DNA from: Cardiocondyla obscurior
Lineage: Eukaryota; Arthropoda; Insecta; Hymenoptera; Formicidae
Assembly (NCBI RefSeq): GCF_019399895.1
Contig: NC_091882.1
Coordinates: 372,001-436,000, forward strand
Direction: 5' to 3'
DNA length: 64,000 nucleotides
Position 1 is the stretch's first letter. Each line of letters opens with the position of its first letter. This document shows, piece by piece, positions 51,301 to 63,000 of this stretch. A model generated the notes under the pieces. It was not told the origin of the DNA, did no database searches, and was given only the letters and a program-made list of their open reading frames with translations. The position numbers and the translations under genes were made by a program.

Positions 51301-52710
51301 AATAAAAAATCACCGGCACGAGAAGACATTTCTTACGATCCAACGGATAAATGAAGGAGAAGGGAAACTAGAATGGACGAAAGTGGGTATATACCTATAT
51401 ATCGAAATAAGACGTCGTTGCTTTATTAAAAATAGTGGACCAAAGACTCCCGATGAGACGTTTAATCTTCCGGCCGACATTAAAAAAGCATTGTAAGCAC
51501 CGGCGACGGTTAACTTTTAGTGGCAGTCATTTAATACGGCGGAAAGTTCCTTGCGATTTCATCTCGGCTTTCAATGTTTTTTTTTGTTTTTTTTATTTCT
51601 TTGGTTTTTTTGACGAAATAATTTCGCCGCGTTTTCACGTTTGACCGCGTTGTGCACTTCCTTTAAATTAAAAATTTACAAAATTGCCATTTGAAAGCGT
51701 TTTTGTTTTTGGCTCGCGTATTTTCTTTTTATTTACTGTGTTACCTTTTGCATTTACAATTGCGTATACATTTTTTAAATATTAATTGCACGTTTCTTTA
51801 GTAATTTAATAATTTTTTTTTATTATTTCTTACTATTTTAACCTAGCATTGTTTGTCTTTGTCCTATTGTTTTTCTTTTTTCTAATGAAAAGGAACGAGA
51901 AGCTCGCGTTGTTTCTATCGATTAAAAATTTACCTATTAAGTTAGGTAGGTACATTATTGATGTGATTGAATGAGACGAAACTATTTAGCAAGATGACAA
52001 AATGCGCTTCCGATTATACAGATTTTAGATTATATATGTATACGATTCAACGATTTATTACAGACCGGCTTGCATTTCTACAATACAATTTACGTATCGG
52101 TTAGTTAATTCGTTGCCGAGTAACAATTATATAAACGTCATTCGGAGCGGCACTGCAATCGCTCGCAACAATGGTGTTGTAAACATCGGATAATTTCCGG
52201 CAATCCAAGTCATGTTTACTAGTATTTACATATTCCATCTTGTAAAATGAATGCCGGAGCATAACGAAACACCCGTTTCATAAATTGGGTTTTTGACGTG
52301 CCGAAGTAGGCATCGCTACGGACGAAACATGTCGGCCAAAAGCAATTTTGCGAATTATAAGCATTTCTTTCTACTTTAATTAAAAAAAAAAAAAAAAAAC
52401 CCGTGTTATTTATAAAAAGTGATCGATATCCGTATCTGTGTTATTTGTTTAAGAAGTTAAGGTACGGCGGATATACCAATTTCTCGCGCGTGTTAATATC
52501 ACGTGCGCCACGACCGCGACGACAAAGACAGAGGGAAATCGAATTTCGTAAATTATTCGTTCGCGGACACGCGACGTGAAGTCGTCCCAGTTTGCCGCTT
52601 TTTCCCCAGCGCAACTTTGAACCGCCGTTCCTTTTCTTATTCGAGACACGTATAAGTCGAGGGAGGATATTCTCTGGCCCTCCGAATCGTTCACGGCCAG
52701 AGGGTCACGT

Positions 52711-52734
52711 GTGCGCTCTTTGGTGCGCTCTTTG
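52711..52734. repeat. Tandem 12-bp repeat, two copies
   Basis: GTGCGCTCTTTG is repeated exactly twice, head to tail. Confidence 0.8.
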
Positions 52735-54355
52735 CTGCGAGACACGAGTATGTATACATATGCATGTATCGACAGGCAGCGTGGCACGCGCTTCGTATGT
52801 ATGCGACCAAAGCTGAAAAAGCTCGCTACATTCATGGAAAGTGTATAAAATTTTCAAGAGACGAAAGGTTTGTTTGCTAGAAAGGCCACTCGTGATTGTC
52901 GTTTACTTCCACCGGTTATTCTTTTTAGTTGTATATAAATGATTATATGTGCATGCGCATACAAACGGTTTTCAAGTGCGCTTGAAAGTTTTTCAAACGC
53001 GGAGATATTAAAAAATATATAGCAGGATACACGATAAATTTCTCACGCATCGCGATTTGATTATTTTTTAACGAGATTACTGTCCCGCCCCAACAACGAT
53101 TGCGAGACGAATGAACTCGGAAAGTACAAGTCAAACATTTTTTTTTTTCCCGCAAACAGAAAATTTTTCAACGCAACCGTGAAGCTCACGGTTTGGCTCT
53201 GTGAAGAAAAAGCGTAAAATAAAAAATATCTTCCGTGCCTTCGAGGACTGCAGCAGCGCGTCGTCTCGCAAAACGCGGTTCCTGAATCGCGCGCTCCCGT
53301 TATCATCATTGCTTACGTGTCATTTCGCCGTGTTCAACTCGCTCGTTTTCCACGTGCACGTACCGCGCATCCTGATCGATACCGTGTCACGGTTTCTATC
53401 TGCTATTTACAAAAGGCCAGGGGGATATTTGGCGAAATCGCGCGACTGCACGACTGGCATCAGCAGCATCCGCCCTCTTTTTCTCTTTCTATCTATCTAT
53501 TTCCCCTGCTATTTTTTTGTCTTATAAGACCACCCTCGATCGCCCCTCTCTATTTCTCGCCACCTTATCCATCTCATTCTTCTCGAACATGCAGTTAAGC
53601 GACTGATGCTGTTCGGGCGCTCAGTTTTCCAGCAACGGTAAAACGGTGTCGCGCAGCTCTACGAGTGGCATTTATTTCGCTTTGCGCAAAGGGAAAGCTC
53701 CGCACGCCGCCTCTCCACTTACACCCTATATCCTGGGCCATCCGCTTCTCTCCATTACCCTTCTTCACCCCTCCCCTCCCCCCCCTGTTGGGTGTATATA
53801 TATTATTCTCGCCGCCGCGCCGCGCCGGTCGCTTTCTACCGTCGTCCTTTTCTGCTCCGCGTGTCCCACGGACGGCTTAACGGTAAAAATGAGACTTATA
53901 AGGCGACCCGGCAAAGAAAAATACTTTCTTACCGGACCGAGGCGCAACGAATAAATCCACGGTCACAAATACGGAGATAAGACTGACACGTAAACGAAAT
54001 GTAGCAACGAACATCAGCATCGAGCTAGACTATAAAACGAATATGTGAGAATTCGATCCGGTATGCATGTCGGCTCCAGTCATTTATATTTACTATTTTT
54101 TGACAGGAAAGCGAGTGTCTCTCGACGTCTGAACCGTACGGTTTATTAAGATAAAGTAGAGAAAAAAAAATATGTGAAATATAAAGATGTTGGACAACGA
54201 TTTAGCAAATGCTTGTAAATCATCAAGTTAACGAGTTTTGATGCGCACGATATATTTTAGAAATTTAATCGTGTTATTACTTAATATTCAATAACTAATA
54301 GTCGTCGCAATATTCACGAAAATTATTGTACTAAAAACTTTCTCAGTTGACCCTA

Positions 54356-54356
<1 letters not shown>

Positions 54357-54382
<26 letters not shown>
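54357..54382. repeat. Poly-T tract (26 nt)
   Basis: Uninterrupted T run. The minus-strand frame ending in poly-lysine here is an artefact of it. Confidence 0.9.
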
Positions 54383-54389
<7 letters not shown>

Positions 54390-55740
54390 AAATACGGGTC
54401 TCCGAGTGAGAATGGTTTGTGATATATCTCCTTAAGATACGGATTCGATTTCATAGTGTAGAACTCGAAAACACAATAGCGAAGTAAATCTTGAATGTTG
54501 CGTTCGCGACAAGTACAATCGGAGTGCTTTCTCTTTCTTTTCGACGCAGAGAAAGGCCGGATGGAGCGAGAGAGGCGGCAGAGCGGGGGGAACTCTCCCA
54601 ATAATTGATAATTAACTTTGCAAAACGTCGGCGTTACGCGCGAAGGGCACGGCCGCTAATGTCGATGATCTCTGACAGGAGACGTGGCTTGACGTAACGC
54701 GATTGTGTGCACACACGTTGTCGCGTTTCCTCGCGTTGTCGTCATGCGCGTAAATGCAATCCCGCGTTTATCATCGCCGGCGGGTATAATTGAAGCGGCG
54801 CGAAAGAGATAATTTGACAAACGAGCGAGTACGCGAGCGCGATAAAATTAAGCGCGGTAGTGACGCCACGTATGTGATGCAACGGCCGCAGATGAAGAAG
54901 GCTAATGTCGCGCGACGCGCGATGAATAATCTGCGCGCTGCCGGGGCATCCGCGATTAATTGGTCGTAAGACCGATACACGCGCGCATATGGATGGATCC
55001 ATCAAAGAAAACTCAGACGACTACGTGTTACGCGTGAAAAGCGCGCTCTCTCGGCCTGTAATTTGCACTCCGAGGTTTTGCGCGATAACTATCATAATAA
55101 TCTTTGCGATTTTCAACAATCTCTATTTTACATCACGCTGAAAAATAATTTTTTTTTTCTTTCTTTTTTTTTTTTTTTTTTTTTCTTATCGAGAATTTGA
55201 TAGTCATTTTACGTAGCAACCTGTTGAATTTGAAATGAGTTTTTGGAATTGAGAGCAGAGCTTCAATCGTCTATTTGTACCTCTAACGTTTAATTTATCG
55301 TTATATTTAATTTAATCTAACGCTTTAAATGTCAGCCCGCCGAGCGGGGCGGAAAAAAAAAAATAAAGTTTGTTATTGAGATTAAAAGAAAGAAAATCAA
55401 CGGCAAACTCGTCTGCATATTATGGTCGTTTATATTAACTGCATATAACATTGCGAACGTTATCGCCGTTATCATCATTATTAATATCACACGCCATTTT
55501 TTCTCGTTTATGACTCGTGACGTATTGATCCTGTTTTTAGCTATGAAATATAGGTAATGTGTATTTGCAAATTTAAATGAGCTTTAAAACTCAGCCACCT
55601 TCTTCACAGCGTGCAAAGCAACTGGAGCCTTCGCCCGAAGTAACGATATCAAACGCAACGGGGAGCTTGTCTTAATGCAAGACTTATTATTGGCAATATT
55701 ACCTAACGCTAATGACGCAATTTAGTTTTTTGTGTACCGC

Positions 55741-55765
55741 AAAAAAAAAAAAAAAAAAAAAAAAA
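55741..55765. repeat. Poly-A tract (25 nt)
   Basis: Uninterrupted A run without a recognisable retroposon beside it. Confidence 0.9.
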
Positions 55766-56447
55766 CGCGATTTACAATATCGGTGAATGGTGGACGAATG
55801 GTCCAATTCAGAATTTTTAATTTGAAGAATTTAGAACACGTAGAGTCTAATCGCGATTACGACGATCTTAATTACCTTGCTTATTTCCTCATTTTCTTAT
55901 CGAATTAATTTTTACCTCGTACCGTTCTATTTAATCGAAAGATTGATAACAAATATTTTTACACGTTAGACTCGATCGTTATGATCACTGGTTAAATCGT
56001 GACGCGCACGTATACTTGTAATTTCGAAAGATATTTACTCTTAGGAAGTTCTATTTAGACGTCGTTATTGACTGCCAAGGGTTTCCAAGACGCCCGACAA
56101 ATGGCGCAGAATAACGGATAACCAGAAATTTGCCAAACGACGCAACTTGTTGCCACCGCTGACAATTCAATTGTTGTTTACAAGAGACGCAAACTCGGGC
56201 TTAAACTTAAGACGCGCCAGACGGATCCGATATAAAGCGCCGTAATTAATTCCGAAGTTCTCCAGATTTAATGCGTCTAAAGCGCGACGGGACGTATCGG
56301 GTGATCCACCGCAGTGGATACGACGGTAGTTACGGAAATGATCTCTCTCGCCCTTTCTCCCTCTCTTTCCCGCTCTTGGATGTAATGAAACCAGCGGTGC
56401 GGTTCCAGGGCGAATTCCCCGATGGCGTCTGGCAACGCCTGCTGCAT

Positions 56448-56467
56448 GCGATGCACCGGTGCATCGC
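56448..56467. repeat. Perfect 20-bp palindrome
   Basis: The block GCGATGCACC and its exact reverse complement abut with no spacer. It lies inside a GC-rich stretch that also holds a 135-codon open frame I do not consider coding. Confidence 0.85.
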
Positions 56468-57897
56468 GTCTACCTGGATCACCGATCACGCGCCAGCCGA
56501 TGCCGCTCGGAGACGAGGCATTGTATTATCGCGTTACAAATCGACTTTAATACAAAAGTATCTCGAAAAACACGGATACCTTTACCTCGCGTCTATTCTC
56601 ACTTCTCCACCTCGCGAGTTTTATACCGAAAAAAATTTTCAACGAAAAGCACGACTATACGATTTTATTAAAATTTAATATAAAGATTTACATACTCGTA
56701 TACCTAATTTTCGTGCAGTTTTAAATAAATTTTAATTTTTCGAAAAAATTAAGAATTAACGGCGAATATATGGAAATTGTCATTACGTATATTTGAAACT
56801 ATTTAGAAAATGTTTTAATATTAATCACGTAGGGTTTTTTGCGCAACGTATGCGTGCGCGTATATATGTGAACTTGATCTGTATGCACTTTCCCTCCCGT
56901 TTCACTGCGCAACAAAAGAGCTTGGCATGTGAAAGAAAACTTTGATACTGAACTAAAGCTACATTCGCGAGCTGCGCTGCGTTACTCTACCACCCAATGC
57001 TATTATTGTCATTTCGCGAAACGTCATACATCTCTCGCCAAGGTCTATACGCTCAAAACCGTCACCTAAAACATTGGTTTTCAATCAGCGACCAATGAGT
57101 TCGTACATCCCAGCATCGACGTTTGTATTGTCTCTAATTCCCACAAAACGAGACATAATCGTATTTGTGTGTCATTGATGCGATTATCGAGACGTGCATA
57201 TGTAAAATATTAAAAACTGAAAATTTCACGGGGACAAAGTTTCCGCCAAGTTTGTGAATATAATGTGCAGATAAAATTAACAACAAAAAAAAAAAAAAAA
57301 AAAAGGAATTCTATTCATTTTTATCGTTAAATCTTAATATTTCAACGTAATTTAATTTTCAGTACTATTTAATATAATCAGCTGAAAAGCTCGCATTTTA
57401 CCCTTTTTTACCAGAATTATTGGACTGTTATCTACTACGATTATACGAAAGCGATAATTTTTTTCTTTTTTTTTCCTTCAAATAGCTATAAAAGATTCTC
57501 TTTTCAAACAGGCAAGTTCGCTTTATCAAAGTAACTCATGTGGTACAAAGCCAGCCGCATTAATTGCACTTAGGTAATTAAGACTCTGATTAATTTCTCG
57601 GTGAACAAAGGTCGAATGCGCATTAGGTATACATCTGCAGAATAAAGCTCTACCGTTGATATATCTTTCTATAAAATTTTTCATACACTCCAAGTTCTTT
57701 CACGCCATAAGCTTCCACGGCCAAACAATTTTTCCTCGGCGAAAAATGTCGGACGAGATCATTATTTATCGCACACAAATACTTGACTGATTTTCAAGAT
57801 TATACATCTTTGCAAGTTTCGAATTAAAGTTTTACCGAAGTTAAGTTCCTTTGAAATTAACTGAAGAATATGATTTTGATCATCTATTTTCCCCTTT

Positions 57898-57929
57898 GAA
57901 GCTCAGTTTCCCAGAAGCTCAGTTTCCCC
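57898..57929. repeat. Tandem duplication of a 16-bp unit
   Basis: GAAGCTCAGTTTCCC plus one base occurs twice head to tail, in otherwise unremarkable AT-rich sequence. Confidence 0.8.
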
Positions 57930-60900
57930 TTATTCTCAATCGTTAATTACTTGAAAATCGTAGACCTTTCAATACCTTTCTGTCTTACGGAAACTTATCA
58001 GCTAAAAAAAAAAATCTACATTGAAATAATATCCTAATGGTATTCAGATCTCAAAGATCCCATTGCTGTAAATGCAAATATTGCGGAAACAAAACTGAAA
58101 AGCTGAAGCTTTTCTCTCCTCCATTTTTCTCATATCTGAATTTTCCTAGCTTGTGTGAAGTTTTTATAAAATTACGTGGTTTTAAATCATGATGTAACGC
58201 TGTACGAATTTTTCTCGTTGCCTTCACAAATTTGCCGTAAATACTGTATTTAAAATTAAAATATATATTTGCGAACCAATTTTTTGCCATCGCAGCATAA
58301 TGTTTGATTATTAAAAAAAAAAAGGAAAAAAAAGACGTTTAGATAAAATTAAATTTTTTTAATTTTATAGAGTATATCTATTTATACGAAAACATTTCAT
58401 ATGCATTTAACAAATAAGAGTTATTCGTACGTACGTTGATTTCATTTTTATTTTTACGTATTTCGCGATGTTTGCCCGTATTTTAATCCAGCAATACCAG
58501 CATCAAAGCGAAATCAAAATGCTTACGAGCGTAAGGTAGCTGGGTCTAATTGAAAGAACCTGGCAACGCGAATCGTAGCGAAGATTTAAGCGGAGTATGT
58601 GGCGGTCATATAAACCAGCAGACAACACAGTGGGGAACGGCAATAAGTGGAGCCGGTGAGAATTATGGTCCGACAAAGACGGGGGAGCAAAAAGCGAGGC
58701 GGGAAAACCGCGATATTCGCCGATGTCTCTCGCGAACCTTACTACCTCCTTTCATTCGCGCTTGATGTCCTTTGTTGCTCCCTCCCGTAGTCCGGCAATT
58801 TCTTCGCGAGTAAAATTTCTGGTAAAAACTCATCGTATATCGCCGAGCTTTCCTAGCACTGCCCAGAAAAGGAATAGAACAAATCGCGATCTGCGCAAAC
58901 GAATGTTTAAAGTGCCGGGATTCAAGTTGGTCTCTCGCACAACGAGCTGCCAGCTGTTATCGCGTCAAACTTTCGAGTATACTGCTACAGTTCCAAATGA
59001 ATCACGAGAGATTTTAAATTAATAGCTCTTGAACTATTGAATTAAATAGGGGAGTGTATTCAATCTAGCTTCCCAGAGTTTTCCGGGATGTCAAAGTTTT
59101 TGCAGACGTTAATTAGACGCGACAAATTATTTTGCGAGTCTCGCATATTTTTGTTGCCGTATATATTCAAGAAAATTCGAAAACAATAACTAACAAATTG
59201 TCAGTGTTTCAATCCTAAATGCTAAACTATTAATTTTCTCTTTTTCATAATTACTGTAATAATACTAAATTACGCGTTTAATATTATATTTGTAGTAATA
59301 ATTGACAGATTTCTTTTCTATATTTTTTTTTAGACCAAAATCGAGAATACGTTTTCTTTTCTTTACGTTAAAATGTTAATTTTGCGCGCAGAAATTTTCC
59401 ATTTACTTTAACTCGATTTAACTAAAATCTAATGCAACCTGCTAGTTAACCTCAAGTTAGATATTAATCCAGAAATTGCTAACTGTAATTAAGCCAACCT
59501 AATCCAGTCAGTGTCGGCGTAATCGGTGCTTAAAGCTTAATGTCGCACACGCATCTTCATGTTACCCGCATCGATCTCGCGGAGTTGTTTTTGCCGGTTA
59601 ATAGCTCATTCGGTGTAATTGAGAAGTCTACCGTTACAAGTGGTCTATCTATCGACCATTCGGCTTCAGGGTCGATGGATCGCCTCTAATTCTCAGACTG
59701 CACAAATCTCAATTAAGAAAAGTGTCCGTCGCAACGATCTAATTCATCCGTGCTGACTAATAATTTAAATACATCATCACAATAATCAAAATTTAATTTC
59801 CAATAAATAATGGCATTATTATTTTATTTTATTTTTTTATTTAATAATAATAAAAATAATTTTAATTTAGGAAATACATTAGTTAGCTCGGAGATGTTGC
59901 ATCAACACGTTCTACCTGCCGGACGTTTGTTACAAGAACTATGTAACGTCTGAATCAGCGCCCGTTATCGCGGCAACTATCGAGACAAATAAATACATCA
60001 CGGTAAAACGTTAAGTCACGATTGAATTTCACCGGAGTTCGTATGTTAGGTTTTCGATCCGACACGGCGAACAAATTTGCAACACGACGGCGGATAAGCG
60101 ATTGTCGGCATGATACTGTCTTTCCTCTCCACCCATAAACAGAGAGTCGTGCGATCGTTCACATGGGCAGGTGAAGAAGTAACGGTCGCTCGAAACAATA
60201 GTCCGGCATTCCCATCCCACATACATAAAGCACACACATCGCGCATATTTCTATTATACTTCTGTCATAATTTCGTCATAAACCTTAATAGGCTCTCTGT
60301 GTGAATTACAGCCTGTATTTTAAATTAGAATAATTTCCTAGTTTATTAAGTTTTTTCCTCGCAAAAGATCGATTTACGTTTGTACTATTTTAACATCGAA
60401 ATTACTTTACCGGGCCGATAAATTTTTCGACAACTGTATTTAGAGGTATAATATTCAGGAAAATATCTTTGCTAGTCTATAAAAAAAAAAGGGGGAAAAA
60501 TTGGCTTAAACTCTCTAAAAAAAACAACCTCTTAAATTTTACTTCATTTTTCCGCCATCGAGTTGATGGAAATTTTTACCGGCTACCTTTACCCGCCGTG
60601 AATGGCAATGGTTATAGTAAAAAAAAAATCATCACGTTATTTACTTGGTAATGTTGACTCAACTGCGAATATTTAACCTCGTCGTATTCTTAAATTTTGC
60701 CTGTACAACTAGCTCGTGACCCTAGAAGGGTTAATTTGCGCGAAATGTAGGTCGCACAACTCACCTACTTTCGATTTTCCAAAAGCATTTTTTTCCCTTT
60801 ACTTTTTAATTTAAATTGAAAGACCGACTAGGTTAATAATTTGATTAGACGTCGGCGAGACAGAATCTAAATTAAGGACGAGATCCTAAATTGATAGTGT

Positions 60901-61597
60901 GATTGAAGAGCAGAGGGTAAAAAACAAATTCAACTTTTGCACTTACAACGAACGAATGTTAATTTGAAATTCCGTGTTCGTCGAATAATTATTAATTACT
61001 ATCTTAATTTTTTATAGTTTTAACAGCGCAAGAAAAATGCATGCTTTCTGCGGAACGTTTCTTTCTTACAATTAGGAATATTTTTTAGTGCTTGGCCGAG
61101 GTATTGAGAGAGCTCCTACTTTTGAATTAATAAATACAATCAAAGGAAGTGCAACGTGTCTGCTATGCATCATGCGCAGCGAATGTACGTTGGATCGTTT
61201 CAACTAGGGTTGGTTTGACTGTTACACTTTGTGGTCTAGTAAAGTAGCACCACATTGAAATATCAATTTTAATACGTCGCGTTGCATCAAATTACAAGCG
61301 TTAATAAATGTTTTAATAGAAGCTCCGTAATTTTTTAATGCAGAAGTTGGAATATTTAAGAGCGGATAAATAAACATTATCCTCGAACGCTTGACCGCTT
61401 TAATTATAGTAATTAATGGATTTTACGTAGCATTGGGTTATATAAAATAAATCACAATTGTGGAAATTGCCATTAATTATTAATTAGCAGATTTTATTCC
61501 CGCAGGTTTTTATTAAAATTTATTTTTATTTAAATTTAAATACGAAGATTATTTCTTAAGATCCATTAATGAAGGAAAAATCAAACCGTTAAAAATA

Positions 61598-62020
61598 ATG
61601 CGACTTACCAATCTGCATGAGCGTCAGCGGAGTTGAAGAATTCTGCCGGTGGCTGTAACATAAAGAGGAAAATATTAATGTAGACATGCTAGTTAGTTTA
61701 TAAGTTTAACAAAAAAAAAAGTAAGTTTTTTTTTTAATTTTATTTAAAAAATTGATATTTACCTATAAGTTGCTCCGCCGATGCAGGATGCCCCCCGGGC
61801 CTGCTCCTCCTCCCAGATGGGACGTGACGAGCCATCCTTCCGCGCACTAGAAACACGCGAACGCGCTCCCGTAAAAAATTATCGTAAAGAAAAGCGCGCG
61901 ATAACTAACGGCACTCCCGAATCGACCGACGAACCGACTGCGGTTCGTATAATTAGATTATCGGCGTGCGACACTTTTTTACGCTGCACTGCAGCGGAGT
62001 TCCTCTTGATCTGTAACAGA
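61598..62020 (-). repeat. Spliced-looking cassette, copy B
   Basis: This is the second copy of the cassette, in the same orientation as copy A. On the minus strand, an acceptor (CTGTTACAG) precedes a 248-nt exon-like segment (62010-61763). That is followed by a GTAAAT donor, a 110-nt intron, an acceptor, a 44-nt segment (61652-61609) and a GTAAGT donor. The shared frame reads RVSSARKDG near its middle (RVSSTRKDD in copy A) and ASCIGGATY then SHRQNS at the splice (ASCIGGATF, SHRRNS in copy A). One in-frame TAA lies upstream, after 44 open codons. The 44-nt segment is the same length in both copies and differs at four positions. It could be a decayed duplicated gene, a non-coding RNA exon pair, or part of a mobile element. 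Confidence 0.6.
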
Positions 62021-62736
62021 AAAATGAAAAAATTATTTTATAGATATTTAATCTAATTAAATAAAATAATGGAAAAATGTTATAAAAAATCTAAAGCATT
62101 TTAATCCGAAGAAAAATTGATACTTACCCCGGGGTTGCTCCGCTGGGGCAGGATACCCTTCCTGGGCCTCCTCCTCCTCTCAGGATGTCTGCGGGATGTC
62201 GGGGTAGTCCTTCTTTAATGATGGAATATTATCTGAAACAGAAAAATTGAGGTGAATATTCTATTCCGTTCGATGTATTATTCAGCGCGTATTGTTATCT
62301 TACCGCGCGCGTGTTTTGGTGCGGGTGACCGGACGCACATTCTAGCGCTAGCACGCTAGCGCCCACCGTCCCCTCTACTCCCCGCGCTCCCCGCGCCTAC
62401 ACCCGTTGAGCCTCGGACCGACCTACGCAATACGTACGAAAATGAGCTGGCTTGACTGCCGCTAGCGAGCACCCATCCCCTCTCCCCGTGCCCTTGGGTG
62501 CTCTGCCCCTCGCGTGATCGACCGACCTATACTCTCGATCACTGCGCAGCCATAAAAATACGTTCACGAAAAGATTTTTCAAGCCTCGCATTCCTACACC
62601 ACTAATATCTCCCGAATCTATCGCGAACTCGTCGATTAAAACCCTCTTCCCTCGAGCCCGACTGTACTCGTGCACGCTTCGTTAACCGCAAAGAGACGCG
62701 AATTTAATGTACACGCACACGTGGTTTTAACTTACT
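61609..62736 (-). ncRNA. Candidate unannotated multi-exon minus-strand transcript
   Basis: Reading toward lower coordinates, splice signals are ordered as in a real transcript: an alternative donor at 62735 (GTAAGT), a donor at 62303 (GTAAGAT), a 71-nt intron, exon 62232-62128, a 117-nt intron, exon 62010-61763, a 110-nt intron, exon 61652-61609, then another GTAAGT donor. Intron lengths of 70-120 nt are typical of insects. No single frame stays open through all segments (TGA in the 105-nt exon, TAA in the 248-nt exon), so a long non-coding RNA or a decayed coding gene fits better than an intact protein. The transcript would continue beyond 61609 toward the Ig exons. This is inference from splice-site order only. 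Confidence 0.35.
62121..62240 (-). repeat. Related third exon-like module
   Basis: On the minus strand a 105-nt segment (62232-62128) lies between an acceptor (TTTTTCTGTTTCAG) and a GTAAGT donor. It sits 117 nt upstream of the long exon of copy B. Its 3' half resembles the ends of the long exons of copies A and B over roughly 60 nt: a GGAGGAGGAGG core, then ATCCTGC and CGGAGCAAC before the donor. One frame reads LRGGGGPGR followed by VSCPSGATPG, comparable with LRGGAGPGR followed by ASCIGGATF in copy A. The three acceptors are also alike, which suggests tandem duplication of an exon with its flanking intron. Confidence 0.5.
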
Positions 62737-62990
62737 TTGTACCGAAAAGATGTAGTCGCCGGTACGCACGATTGATTCAGGATGATAATCCACGCCAGAT
62801 TACGTACCCCTGGCCCGTCGATTGTACGTAGATCTTTAATACGTACGGAGCACGTGCTGCGTACGTACGTCTCACTTGAGCACTGGAGAAGGACAGAGCG
62901 ATGGTGGGGGTAGTGGGAGAACGTAGCGCTCGCGCGGCACGTACGCCGCTCACCCCCGTCCCCCGGGGGAAGCACCTATCCGCCTCTCTC
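62720..62990 (-). promoter_or_regulatory. CpG-rich putative promoter or first exon of the minus-strand unit
   Basis: This stretch is rich in CpG and in ACGTACGT-like motifs. It contains a near-perfect palindrome centred on CACGTG (62841-62866) and ends, on the minus strand, at a consensus donor (62735). No convincing TATA box is visible. A minus-strand open frame of 82 codons crosses it without recognisable domains. Its position just upstream of the ordered exons makes a promoter or non-coding first exon plausible. Confidence 0.3.
62841..62866. promoter_or_regulatory. 26-bp near-perfect palindrome centred on an E-box
   Basis: ACGTACG and CGTACGT arms flank AGCACGTGCT. All base pairs match except one symmetric G-G position. 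The central CACGTG is the canonical E-box bound by bHLH and bHLH-PAS or bHLH-Zip dimers (family knowledge). Occupancy is inferred, not shown. Confidence 0.45.
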
Positions 62991-63000
62991 TCTCTCTCTC
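62984..63000. repeat. CT microsatellite at the edge of the putative promoter
   Basis: A CT run (GA on the minus strand) directly upstream of the CpG-rich stretch. GA runs of this kind can bind GAGA-type factors, but no binding is shown here. Confidence 0.8.

Larger units (their letters stand above)
47937..61597. other. Non-coding stretch downstream of the Ig exons, no further exon recognised
   Basis: Probably intron of the Ig receptor gene. CpG-rich to about 50000 and AT-rich with homopolymer tracts from about 54000. The 191-codon frame at 48100-48675 shows no Ig cysteine/tryptophan pattern. I looked for a second Ig domain (tryptophan-tyrosine core, tyrosine-corner motif) and found none. Confidence 0.55.

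Noticed and set aside
56271..56678. 135-codon frame with a true ATG
   Set aside because: It has no recognisable domain or hydrophobic leader and no support from neighbouring splice sites. It is mentioned only as context for the palindrome inside it.
59440..59520. AACCT/TTAGG-like words resembling insect telomere repeats
   Set aside because: Only scattered single copies are present, not a tandem array.
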